This document shows positions 53,196 through 64,000 of a stretch of 64,000 bases of DNA, one piece after another. A program made the position numbers and the translations under genes. The DNA is taken from the NCBI GenBank assembly GCA_029532625.1, contig JARFXM010000006.1, forward strand, positions 1,054,001 to 1,118,000, given 5' to 3'. The DNA comes from Lomentospora prolificans. Its lineage: Eukaryota; Ascomycota; Sordariomycetes; Microascales; Microascaceae. Position 1 is the stretch's first letter. Each line of letters opens with the position of its first letter. A model generated the notes under the pieces. It made no database searches and had not been told where the DNA came from. It saw only the letters and a program-made list of their open reading frames with translations.

Positions 53196-56100
53196 TGTGG
53201 GTCGGGATGCGGATGATGTAGTTTATTAGGGAGTTTTCCTGTTAAGGCCCTCGGGTCTTGTAAGATACCGATCTTATGAGGAGTGCCGAGTAGAAAGGAA
53301 GTCGTAGAACGAGTTGTTGATTGCTGCAGATGCCGTGTGGGCGCGACCGTGGATATCACGCTTGTGCAACTTGTCCAACCATTTCAAGCTTTGTGAGGAG
53401 GGATCGAGATTACACCAAGTACCGCGTGTGGTGCGTTTGAATCGTCAGGTGAAAGAGTGAGTTGGCTAAGGGAATATAGGTATTCGGGTGTCGAGCGACC
53501 CAGAGGTTACCCTGAGGGGGACGCAGCGTTGAGACCCGAGGATGGAACCGTTCAGCGAATGCTGAGAATAAGACGAAAGGGGAAATACAGTCGGCAGTGT
53601 TGAGTATAGATCGTGCTACAGAGGGTATACCGCTCTTTACCTTCAATATCTGTCTTTTCTGTTGTGTAGTGGTGCCCAGCTCTCGTGTAGATCTAGCACG
53701 AGCAGCCGTTGGTGGTGTAGCCCGGCACAGTGGGTTTCTCAGTAGTTCTCTGCGAGTCGAGGTGAGCTCGACGGAGGACGACAAAGAACGACCCGCAATT
53801 GGAATTCTCTCAACCTCAAGTTTATTGTGTCTTGACGATGATGGAGTTGAGTGTCGGGGAGGGGGAAGGAGATAAAAAAACAGGCCGGGGAGCTTTGTTT
53901 AAAAAGAGGTCATGGTTCCCTTTGTTTCTGGGGGTGTAAAACTTGCGGGACAAGATTTAAATCAGGGACCCGATACTAGCAGGGTAGACGCGATGGAAGG
54001 TAGTGTACATTGGGGTTTAGCGAGAAGAAGTGAGGGAGATCCACCCCAAGTACCTTACTAGTGACATTGGCTAGAGAAGCAACAGCCCGGAAGAGGCGAC
54101 ATCTATCATCTCAAAGCATGGTTACCGTGCAGTGCAAGGGATCGATTGGTGTCAGGGAGAGTATGTAGAAGCAACCAGGTATTCTCGAGGATGTTGTGGG
54201 CATTCTGGGGCCTGCCAGGGCACTGAAAGCGAACACCAACAGGTTGGACTGGGGGTTGCTTGTGGGCGATGGGGGAGGGGGCTGGGGGGAGGGGGGTCTG
54301 AATCCAGAGTGATCAATTTCTGGGAGGGGCCAGGGTAGAGCAGGGAGTGCTGCTACAGTATGATGGCGATACTTGCGAGGTTATAATTGCTTTTCGCCTC
54401 CGTATACAAGCAAATGCAGACAAGGACCTTGCTTCTTTCCTAATTCAGTAGTGGGGTGCCATCCGCAGCCAATGGGACAGCCTGTGCGTCCCGGAGGGCT
54501 ACAAGTTGACAATCAAGAGGGCAAGAGCGAACCCTGTGGTCTTGCCTTCAGAGAATCCTCCGCTCCCTCGTCAACTCCAGTTAAAAATACGACACTGTGC
54601 TCTATATCTTGTCCAGTGCCATGTTTTCAGATTGATGATATATGATATTTCCGTAAAATACACCATGTATTATCTAGACTACGGCCTCCTAGGAGTGCGC
54701 AAGGTGCACAATCTCGAAAAGTCATTGCTTGCCAGTAATACGGGGAAACAAACGTATCAAGCCCCTACCAGACTTGAGCACCAAAGCCTTGATATGACCT
54801 GCGTAAGCGCGCCTATCGATCGCTCCATCTTAAAAAAAACAATATGGTTAACGCGATTAATGGCTATCGTGGTATTCCTGGCATCTCATCGGGCGATCAG
54901 GAGCCCATGTTACCTCCATGATTACTTGGCTCGCGACAGAGTGGGGATCGTACCGCCTGAGACATGGTCATTGAGTATCGCGATCCTCTTGTTAGACGAT
55001 GGAGCGCCACAAAATGCTGTTGGAGAGACTGTCTCGGGCCTAGATTGCCTCGATCCTCGCGGGCATAGGAAAAGCAATCCGTGGTCAGATGTGAAATAGC
55101 CATTTCGGAATGACTCTGCCATCTTCCCAGTCCTAATAGCCAACATTTGCTCCCCTGCATCATTTTCTTTTATTTATTTATTATTTTTTTTTTTTTACTT
55201 CGCCATTCCTTCATGCATTTTGCGCTACGCTTACGCAACAGATATGCGCTCTCAGGTCGAGATTTTCAGCTGCAGACGGGAGTGACTGGTCACCGAGTAC
55301 GATCCCCTTTTTAAGCCCGCAACCTCGGAATCGCCTCCCGAACGAATTTTCGGCCAAATGGCGGTTTTGCAACAAGGATTAAGTGGGAGGTGAAGATTGA
55401 GAAGGACTCCCCCGTTGAGTGCGACGGAAGGACCCTAATGCCGAATGCATCCGCCCAAGACGCGGGAACTCGAGACAGCAAGCCAGACGGTAAGCTTCCA
55501 TTTGCCGCATCGCTTCAGATCCCAGTTTCCTCCAGGGTTACCTGCACCTACGTCAGAATTTACTGGCGCCGAGTCATTGGGGCTTTTTGCATGCACTCCG
55601 CCGTCTACCGCGAGTATCAGTTTTCGTCTCGCGTGCATAGCTGGCAAAAAGAATACATTAGGGTACCAAGACTAGTGGCCAGCAGGTAAAGCTTTGGGAG
55701 ACATCAGCAGGGACTGTACGCTGTGGTTAATTGCTTTTTCTTCCCAAAATTATATGGAGATCTTGAGACTAGTAAACGAGCTTGGTAGGAAATGCTTGCT
55801 GCTTTGCCTTGCTTGTCTACCGTCCTCCCGTGCTGAGATAGTCCCGCCCCTTTCAGTGTACGCGGATAATAATCTCACCCGGGTCCTACTCATCCTAAAG
55901 CGATTGTTCTGTGAGGGCTCGCCCAGGCGGAGCACCGCAAACCCACCCTAAGACTAGTAAACAATTCAGGATGGGGAAGCTGGCAAAGCGTATAATACCA
56001 TGAGGTGGCTAACCTAGAGTCACGTCAGGCGCGAGTTCTCTGGCCGATTGTATTCTCTTACCTCGGAGGGCTCTGGGTCTCAGGGGCACTTTCATCCTGC

Positions 56101-59100
56101 TATTCATATAGGAGGGAGAAAAAAAAATGATATACTATTACTGTTGCACTCAATAGTCGTGCTAGATGCTGCAGGGTAACATTTTCGCCTGGGATGCATA
56201 CAAGATCCTGGGATTCAACGGGCGCCAGGACCGGGTTGCACTCGTCGTCTTCGTTCGAGCCCCCCCGGCTCCCTGACTCCATGACCGGGAACCCTTGTAG
56301 GCACCAGTTCTCCAATCACTCCAAGCTTACGGATAGCCAGCTAGCTCGCGGGAAATTCCACTCTCAGCCACAGTCGCCGTAGTTGGAGCAGCTATTAGTC
56401 CCAGACACATCCATGGATCCATGACAGGCGACGGGTTGGCAGGGTACAGCACACTTGCTGCGTTGCCGGCTTCCCCGTTTCGCGGGCTCGTCCCCAGCCT
56501 AATCTCCTCAGCAGGATTACACTCACTGAAAGCCACAAAGCGGTTCGTCACTGCTGGCCATATGCCCTAGCCAGTTCCCCCGCCAGCTTAGCCAGCTCTA
56601 CCGAGGTACTGTTGTAATATAAACTTGTCCAACAGATTGCCAGGGAAGCAACCCGGCGCTCTCACTCGATCATGATTGCGGAGCCGCAGCAAGAGAGGGA
56701 GGGCCATCTTTCACAAAAGCAATCATAGGACGCCAGAAAATTGCTCTCATGGAGGAAGCAGTCGTCCACATCAAGTGGCACTAGGGGCACCGCATCTCCT
56801 TTCCCATTCACCTGGGACGTCGGAGAAAGAAAAATTGTGCAAAGTGGCCACTCTCCACACCCCCATCAGGAACCCAGCGCTGAGATTTTGTTCCAAGGGG
56901 GGTTATGATCGACAGGCTGATAGCTTCGCGCCACTCGGGATGGTTACGATCCAGCTGAGAGAGATCTCGTTGGTCCTGCCTTAGCGGCCCTTTCTTAGTT
57001 AGAAAGGGGCTGATAACGACAGTTGGAACTAAAAATTCACTTTTCCCACATTGCCGTGGCTCGTCCACCTCCTGAAGGGCAGAAAGATGATACCAAATTT
57101 GCGATGGGGTTTAAAGGAGGTAAACGGATCAAGAGAGGATCGTCGCTCAGCTCCAATAGTCTCTAACTTAGCCGAAGCCCACGCCGAGTCTAGGTCTGCC
57201 TCCAAAGAGGATTTCCAGGGTCCAGCGCTGACAGCTTGATATTCCGCGTTGTCGTCATGCGGGGAACCAGCGAGTGAAAATCGGCGCTCACCAGGGCTGC
57301 GGGCCCCATATACCGGCCTGGTGGGGGTTTGTTCCTCTGCCAGCCTGGCTGGCTGGCTGGTCATTTTGCTCCGAGCCGGCTGAGGTGGGACGGAGGGCGC
57401 TAGGCAGAGCTCCCTGCGTATCGCGTCATTTTCCCGAGATATTTCTTAGACATGAGGGAATCGCAGAGAAAGTAAGCTTGCTCAGATTCGATAGTGGAGG
57501 TTTTGAAGAAAATACACCTCCATTGAACGGTAAGTCGGGGTTGTTGAGCGAGACCAGTTTTGAAATAAACCAGTGCGCAACTACTTGTAGTAATCCTCGA
57601 TATGCACCTTTCTTTCCATCCCTTGCTTGCTCGAGAGGAGGGCAGGCAGGGGTTGGGGATATGCGGTGTGATAACACGCATGCATGGCATGGGGGCCGAC
57701 TTTTCAGCGTCCTGCTTAGAATCCTCGGGCATGCTCGTTGATGCATTTCGTCGAGGCAATATCAGAGTGGCATTTCCACGAAGTCGGGTCATTTGACGAC
57801 TGTAACATCAGCCCCGAAATTTCGCAACTTTATGAAAAAGAAGGAGTGAGAATTGACAACTTGTCTCGTCACGTCTGCCCCGCCGCCATGGTCTCCTCTC
57901 ACTCTCTCACTCGATGCGACTTAGGAGTCAGTGCCACTATCATGCTTTGAAAAGCAATACAGGTGGCCCAAGCAACAGATTCGGGAAAGATTCGTGATAA
58001 AGCAAGCAAAGGACTCTAATAGCTTACCCCTCAAAAACCGGGACCGGGCATTCGCGAGCAGGGGAGACGGGAGCCTTGCTTGACGATGAGAACCGAATTC
58101 CAACACTACGAAAACCTGGTTTACCCTCTACGGATCAAGGCCACTAGGTTCCCATCGCAGCAGTCCGAGAACGGGAAGGTTAGTTGGGTTTCACGGCGGC
58201 AATTGGCCAGCTTTCACTGTCAAGAGGGTGAGCATCCGTCGTTCAGATTTTGGCCCGTGCAAGCATCATGACGGAAAGGTCGGAGAAATGATCAAACCTG
58301 GACGGCGAGTGTACTTCTATTTCAAATCACATCAGTGTGTCTGCTCTAACAGGAAGATGGCTTCGAGACACAACGGGCACCAAGAGACCGGTGCTTTGAT
58401 TAATTTTGATCGTGACGCGGTAGTGGAGATCAATTGATGACTACTTGTACATGTACCGTCTGGCAGTGGAGTCTCTGGCATGTCAAGTACCAGGAGCGCG
58501 CTATTCCTACTCGTATTACTCAAGGCACCCGGGCGATAGGCCCTCGGTACCTTCGTACACAGCCTGGCCAAACAGTACAGATTGCTTATAATAGGCTTGG
58601 TATCTGTAGTAGGCTCGGCCCGGCATTGCTGGCTGTTCGCGCACCTTCCCTTAGTTGGTTTGTGCTTGCAACTTGACCAGTCCTCACTCCACAAATGTCC
58701 CCAAACGGCGGGCCGCAGCAGGTACTCTGCACACATAGCGTGAATATGGGTTGGAATACTGTATACTTCAGCAATACTCACATTACGATTCCCCGGCAGT
58801 TGTAGCAGTTATACCGTTGGCTGGCGCAGCTGGCTGTCATCAATGTCCATTCGGAAGCTGTGACCAGCTGTTGCCCTGAGGTTCCAGATAACATTATGAA
58901 TGTAACCGGCCATACGAAGGTAATGGTCGGGTCTTTCAGGGCCCAGAAAACAGTGCCTCGTCATGTGGTTTCGAAGAGCAAAGTTGGAAAGGCTACAAAG
59001 GAGAAGGGAATTTTCGTGGTAGATCCCAGCGCATCATCATCAGACTCCTGACTTTCCATCTAGGGATGAACCTATTAGCAAAGTCTCGAAGGACCAGGTT

Positions 59101-62100
59101 GTTTAATTACGAAGTGGCAGACGAGCTTTCATTGACCTTCTAGAACCTAATGATTGACGCGACTAGTCAAGGGGAGCACGTTGTGCTGATCATGATGAGC
59201 ACCCCAGAAAGCCAGAAAGACAGAGACCGACGTGTGAGATCGAGTGCCAAATCCGCTCCAAAAAGTGGTACTCGCCACGCGAAATTCAGAGCAGGGAACC
59301 CCTGACAAGCCGTAGCCTGCCCAGGCGGTTAGTTATGACCTGATACGTGCTAAATCTCTGGCCCTCCTTGTCTACCCTAGCCAGCCCTGGAGGCGTTACC
59401 AGCGAACGGCTCAGTGGCTCCTAACCTTACACTGCGGTGGTTCAACGAACGCCAGTGCCAAGGGAAATGATATTATTAACCCAGCGAAGTTCATGATCGT
59501 CCTTTTTCTTCTTTTGCCTTGGGGTGCCACGGCGGTGGAAATGGCCGCGATGATCAGCCATGTCTGAGTGGTACCAAGTGCCCACGCAAGTTTCACCACG
59601 AGGATACCGAATATCGTGTTATCAACCCAATCCGAACCGGGGCTGTTGACTTTTGCTTCACACGAAATGGATGTATTAAAGCCCTCCGAATGTGGCACCA
59701 AACACTCCCCTCGCGCGAGCGCACGAGCTCCCGTTGATGGCTTTCCCTCTTACTAGAACACATGGGAAATGCGAACAGACAATGCACTACCGGGGCGCTA
59801 AGTTACGATGGAGCCATCTATTCACGTAGATCTATCATCCTGAGCTATATGCAGTTCTTGAAAGGACTTCGGAGGCCAAACTCGGCTTATCAAATCGTAG
59901 CAGTCTCGGCGTCGAGTTCAACCCTATTTTTGTCACTGGAGGACACAAGTACCTCAGAATTGGATCTGGTGGCTTGAGAGGCTGGCTTGACTTCATCATC
60001 TTCGTAAGCATGCTGTCCTACTCGACATGATGCAGCAAGGAACCTACAAAGCAGGCATCGATCTAGTAGCAACCTTTCGAGGGCCTTTGATTAAAACTAG
60101 CAAAACAGCGTGCATTCGCCGTTCATCTTCCGAGATCTCTGCAGGAACAAGATGCTTCTATATGCAAACTTGGCAAGAGGGTGTGAAGCATGCACCACTA
60201 GGTCTTCTCTGGAAATAGACTTGGCCGGCTATTGCATGGATCAACGCAAGGCCCCGAGACATCCAGCGTGCTTCTATGAAATGCATCGCTTGCTATCCAT
60301 TTTGTATAGATGCTCGGATACGACGGAAATACAGAAGGTATTCGCCCGCGTAAGCCGTCCGGCCCTTATCGCGCAACCTTGGTGCCCCAGTGCCATGGCT
60401 TAGACAAAGGGTTCAAAAAACGTGCCACACACAGATATCCCCGAGAAAGCCATAAATGGCTGGTCGTCGGGAAGGCGTTTTTAAAAAGGGGGTTAAGACA
60501 GGTAGCATCAGCGTGCTGTATCTAATGGCTCCATGTCAGATTCAATGCTAGATCTCGCACCGGGGTGGCAGCTTCGAACCCCTCCCGTGTTGATCGTCTC
60601 CTCGCACACTAGGGCCGATACGCGTAGCGACTCCGGATTAGAAGTTGCCGGAGCTCGAACGCCCCCGGACATTTATTCAATAGTCCCGAATATCACTTCA
60701 GAACCTAACTTGAACTGATCCATAGCCCTGACTCATGCATGCTCATCCTCAATGGGCTCTGAAGCAAACATATATTTGCCCTACACATGAAGTTAGAACT
60801 ATACGCTCTCAAGATACGCCCTGGTGAAGCAATGGTGAATGGGCTATCGTGTGTAGCAGCTATTGGAGCGATCCAAGCCTCATCCACATTGCTTCTTTCT
60901 ATCCAGGTAAGAGAACCAGGGGTAAGACTCGCGTCAAAGGTGGATGTAAACACATTAATACTATACTTGACACCACAGACCTCCTCGTCCCTCTCGCGCT
61001 GCTTGAAAAAGGCCCCTCGTCTCCTCTCCCCCCAATCTCTTTGTCTTTTGTGCGTGCGCGGACTTGGACACCGTCGATCGATCTCGTCCAAAACCCTGAA
61101 TGGATCTAGGATATATGGTATATTGGACTCACTTTAGAGCTAGCGAACCCTTTGAAACTACGGTCTCTGATCCTGGCAGACCGTCCATCTTCTCTGACAT
61201 CGAATGCCTGAAATATGCACGCTTATATATATGCCCCCCGGATGCCCGGAGGCTGCAAAATGCCAGCACGCCTCTGAGTCCACAGAACACTCATGCTTTC
61301 ACATGTCCTAATTTACTAAACTGCTGGGAGCTGACTGGACTGACCATTGGTTGCCCCGATGGTTCCGTTGCTCCTGTCGGGGAGGTGCCACTGCTCGGGG
61401 AGTGGCATTTGCGCTTCGGCGCCCTTAGCGAGGGCTTGCCTCAAAATTGTTCTTATGCGGCGAGGCTGCACGCCTGACTCGTCGAAGGAATCTCTCTTGA
61501 GCTGTTCCATATAGAAACAATAAACCGCAGCGTATGTGGAAAGACCGGGCCGGTAAGTTGCCGCATAAAGCGAGTCATGTCGCACCATCATTTGCTTTCA
61601 TCCCCGAACGCTTGCAAATCCCGTGCCTACTAAGTAACCATCGCCAAGGCCACTTAAGATGCGTCATAAGAGGGTGTATACACGGAGGCCTATGGAAGCG
61701 AGAACTGGAGCCGTTGCTTGCGGCGGTGCTGGATCGGATCGGCCGGTTCTACGGTGGACCATCGGAGGGTCGTGATTCACACCCAGGGCGAGTGATTGAT
61801 GACCATGGGTTTTAGACAACTTGCCCCCCGGTCCTAGCAGTATGGCACGAGTTTCAACTTGATACCTTATAGAGTGAGTCTTTTCAAGCAGGGAAATGCG
61901 GTGAAACCGGTCAGTCAATGGCTTCCTTCTTTCAGCTTGGTTGCTCACAAGTGACAATAACATGATCCCAGTGGCTATGAGTGTAACGCACCTGAGCCAT
62001 GTCCTACGATATAGGACGCCGGCCGCGTATTTCTAGCCACGGTAACCGAAGCGTATAGTCCTGTAGATCTCCTTTTCAATCATAAGCCACACTCACACCT

Positions 62101-62892
62101 GTAGCGGATCGCACCTGTGGAAGAGTCATGTCCTTGTCGAATATGCGCCTACGGCGGATTTGTTGGCAGCTCGTGCGTCGCCACCTATGTCGGAAGTTCG
62201 CTATAGATTGCTTACGGGGCGTGCTATACATGAGAAAATTGACAATGGCAATGAGACGCCATCGTGAAGCAACGGGGCTCCCCAGAGCCCCCGTAAGCAA
62301 CCCCAAGCTCGGATCAAATCCAACTCCCCAGAATGAACCAAGCAGAAAGGACCGTACCAAGCTCCACAACCACCGCAAAAACACCTTCCACAGTTCTATT
62401 TCCCCCCCTGTGTACGGCGGCCTAACAGGCGACCTTGTCAAGGTATCCGGCGGGAGGATAGCCGGGGGATACTGCCGCTGTCGACGGGCATTGGTCCGCC
62501 ACTCTCCTTTCTTTCTTGCAGTGCGACGTTGTACCCGGTGTTGTTAAAAAAAAAAAGGAGGCCCCCGGGGGGACTTGCTGATGAAGGTTGAACTAGAACC
62601 GCCGTCAGTAGTTGAAGCTAACATCGGTACCCAGGTGTTGCAGTGAGAGCCAGGAGGCTTTTCTTGATGTAGTATAAGCCCTGTACGGACTGGTTCAGCC
62701 TTCCACGGGTGCCGATATGGGACAAAGGTGGTCTTCACTCGATATCGTTATAGCTAGTTGAGAGGTATTCATAGGGCTCATACACATCGATTAAGCTAAA
62801 AATCGCCGTGATTTATCAAGCTCATAAGCTATTGGGGATAGATTGTCGTATTTACACTCTGAGAACACTAGTCACGTAATGCAAGCATCACT
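53196..62892. other. Large gene-poor block, no gene supported
   Basis: About 9.7 kb without a gene I can support. The first ~0.8 kb is promoter and leader of the gene ending at 51552. No ORF exceeds about 155 codons and none carries a family motif; the frames have mixed composition and no intron signals that join them. The block contains a T13 run (55184-55196), an A11 run (62546-62556), a GGCTGGCTGGCTGG motif near 57345-57360 and other GCTGGC copies. I see no LTR, no terminal inverted repeat, no tRNA and no 5S rRNA. GC content is not obviously lower than elsewhere. Possible explanations are degenerate mobile DNA, non-coding transcripts or unusually short genes. Confidence 0.5.
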
Positions 62893-64000
62893 TTACAGCT
62901 TGGATCCCTCCTCCTGATCAACCTCTCCAAAGAGATTGAGGAATGCCGTGTGAACCTCATCCGTCAGGTCGCTGGCTTGGAGGCTCCGGCCCTTCTTCAA
63001 GAAAGCAAGTCTCGAACATTCCTAGCGAAGGTCAGCATCATCCAGTCTCTCTCAAAAAGACAATTTAAGCCTGAAGGATGGGCTGCGTTAGTAGTTTGCA
63101 AACGTACCCTCGTAATCGCGCTTCCTGCTGCTGCAGCTAATCCGACCAGCTCATCCTTGTCGATCTTCTCGCCCTCCCCCGAATCCCACAATCCATCAAG
63201 ATACGCTTTCCTCCAGCCCAAAAACGTCGCAATAGCTCCCGTTAGCGTATCGCCCTGCCCGCCACTTCTCTTCTTACCTCCCTGAACGTCAACAGTGAGC
63301 GTCGTCGTGCCATTCGAGATGTAATCCTTTGCTCCCTTTTGCACAATCGTCACACCCTTCAACCCCTTCGCTAGAGCTTCCACCCTGGCCGACTCGCTCT
63401 CGGCGCCTCCCTCGTTGCCCTCGGCCGCCTTCTCGGCATCGACGCCCAGAGCGTCGCAGAGCTTACCGAACTCGACGACGTTGGGTGTGAGCACGGCATC
63501 TGGATAGCCTCTCACGAGGTCAGGGTCTTTTTGGATGAGAATCAGGGCGTCGGCGTCGAGAACCACGGGAATGTTCTTGTCGCGAGCCGAGCGAAGAACT
63601 CGAGCAACCGTAGCATGCATGAGGGGATCACGGCCGAGACCGGGTCCAACGACAAGGACATGGATGCGCGGGAGCATGGATATAATGGAGGCAGAGATAT
63701 GCTCTGGATCAGCGTCGCTGTCGCCCCCTGACGAAGGCATTTGCCGCATGAGAGGATGGACCATGAGGTTGGGGGAGTAGGTCTTGATGACGGCACCGGC
63801 AGCTGGGGTGCAGATAACATGGGACTTGTAGAAGGTCAGAATTTGCGTCCATGACGTGACTATGTAGCTTCTCAAACCCGCAGCCATGCGAACATCTAGG
63901 GTCCTACTGTTTCCTACTCACCATATCACATCCCAACCTAGCGCTGGCCATGGCAGAAAAGTACGGCGCACCAGTATAGTCCTCGCTTCCTCCAATGACA
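62893..64000 (-). CDS. ATP-dependent (S)-NAD(P)H-hydrate dehydratase, 5' end outside window
   Basis: Repairs hydrated NAD(P)H (NADHX/NADPHX) using ATP; ribokinase-like fold (NAXD/YKL151C family). Visible exons: complement(join(62893..63021, 63108..63824, 63922..>64000)). The upstream exon carries [21 protein letters not shown] and ends GCDM; after an intron the next begins [19 protein letters not shown]. Further landmarks are [29 protein letters not shown], and the catalytic [17 protein letters not shown]. The last exon was chosen with the acceptor at 63022-63023, giving [19 protein letters not shown] and the family end LNLFGEV. The ORF starting at 63887 reads intron sequence and is not the true start. 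The 5' part beyond 64000 is not visible. Confidence 0.93.

Noticed and set aside
57274..57741. 155-codon ORF in the gene-poor block
   Set aside because: It is partly made by the CTGG repeat (LAGWLAGW-like) and an antisense ORF of similar size overlaps it; no conserved motif.
59411..59701. Minus-strand frame with two hydrophobic stretches
   Set aside because: It might be a fragment of a membrane protein, but there is no start context, no second exon and no family motif.
60787..61137. 116-codon plus-strand ORF
   Set aside because: The overlapping minus-strand ORF is as long, and neither has recognisable features.

Overview
The window reads as a nuclear chromosomal segment of a filamentous ascomycete (Pezizomycotina, most likely a Sordariomycete). 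Supporting this are many short spliceosomal introns (about 55-210 nt) with GTANGT donors and CTAAC-type branch points, intron-containing eukaryotic tRNAs, fungal-only families (LCL3, DUF7053, APH-like phosphotransferases) and tight packing of single genes on both strands. I see no operon, CRISPR array, virus or intact transposon. The species cannot be named from the sequence alone.

Layout. 1-13 kb: 3' part of UTP12/DIP2 (U3 snoRNP), LSM2, PSO2/SNM1 (crosslink repair), PHB2, the NEDD8 homologue RUB1, TFG2 (TFIIF beta) and elongin A. 13-23 kb: LCL3 nuclease, a degenerate APH-like pseudokinase, a DUF7053 protein, a small Cys-rich hypothetical, an HAD phosphatase and a spliced hypothetical gene that simple ATG-to-stop ORFs miss. 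23-40 kb: a STE20/GCK kinase with a frameshift, TEL2, UBA3, RPC40, the 49-kDa subunit of complex I, COQ6, and SRC1/HEH1 with a frameshift. 40-53 kb: tRNA-Ser(UGA) with intron, a segment rich in stem-loops, ATP4, NOC4, an F-box-like protein, a CorA-type Mg transporter, tRNA-Gly(GCC) with intron and an uncharacterised fungal protein. 53.2-62.9 kb: about 9.7 kb in which I can support no gene. 62.9-64 kb: NAD(P)HX dehydratase, whose 5' end lies beyond the window.

How the genes relate. Most are housekeeping. UTP12 and NOC4 act in 40S ribosome biogenesis; TFG2, elongin A and RPC40 in transcription; RUB1 and UBA3 are modifier and E1 subunit of neddylation, about 21 kb apart; nuo-49, COQ6 and ATP4 belong to the respiratory chain, with PHB2 and LCL3 also mitochondrial. 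Several are divergent pairs sharing a 320-470 bp promoter (PSO2/PHB2, RPC40/nuo-49, ATP4/NOC4), and each of these three carries a GTCACGTG motif.

I found no clearly novel multi-gene system. The most notable items are a 6-nt micro-exon in UBA3, loss of all three catalytic positions in the APH-like protein, two homopolymer frameshifts in conserved genes (T6 at 25022, C8 at 38288), a run of stem-loops at 40.63-40.82 kb, and the large gene-poor block.
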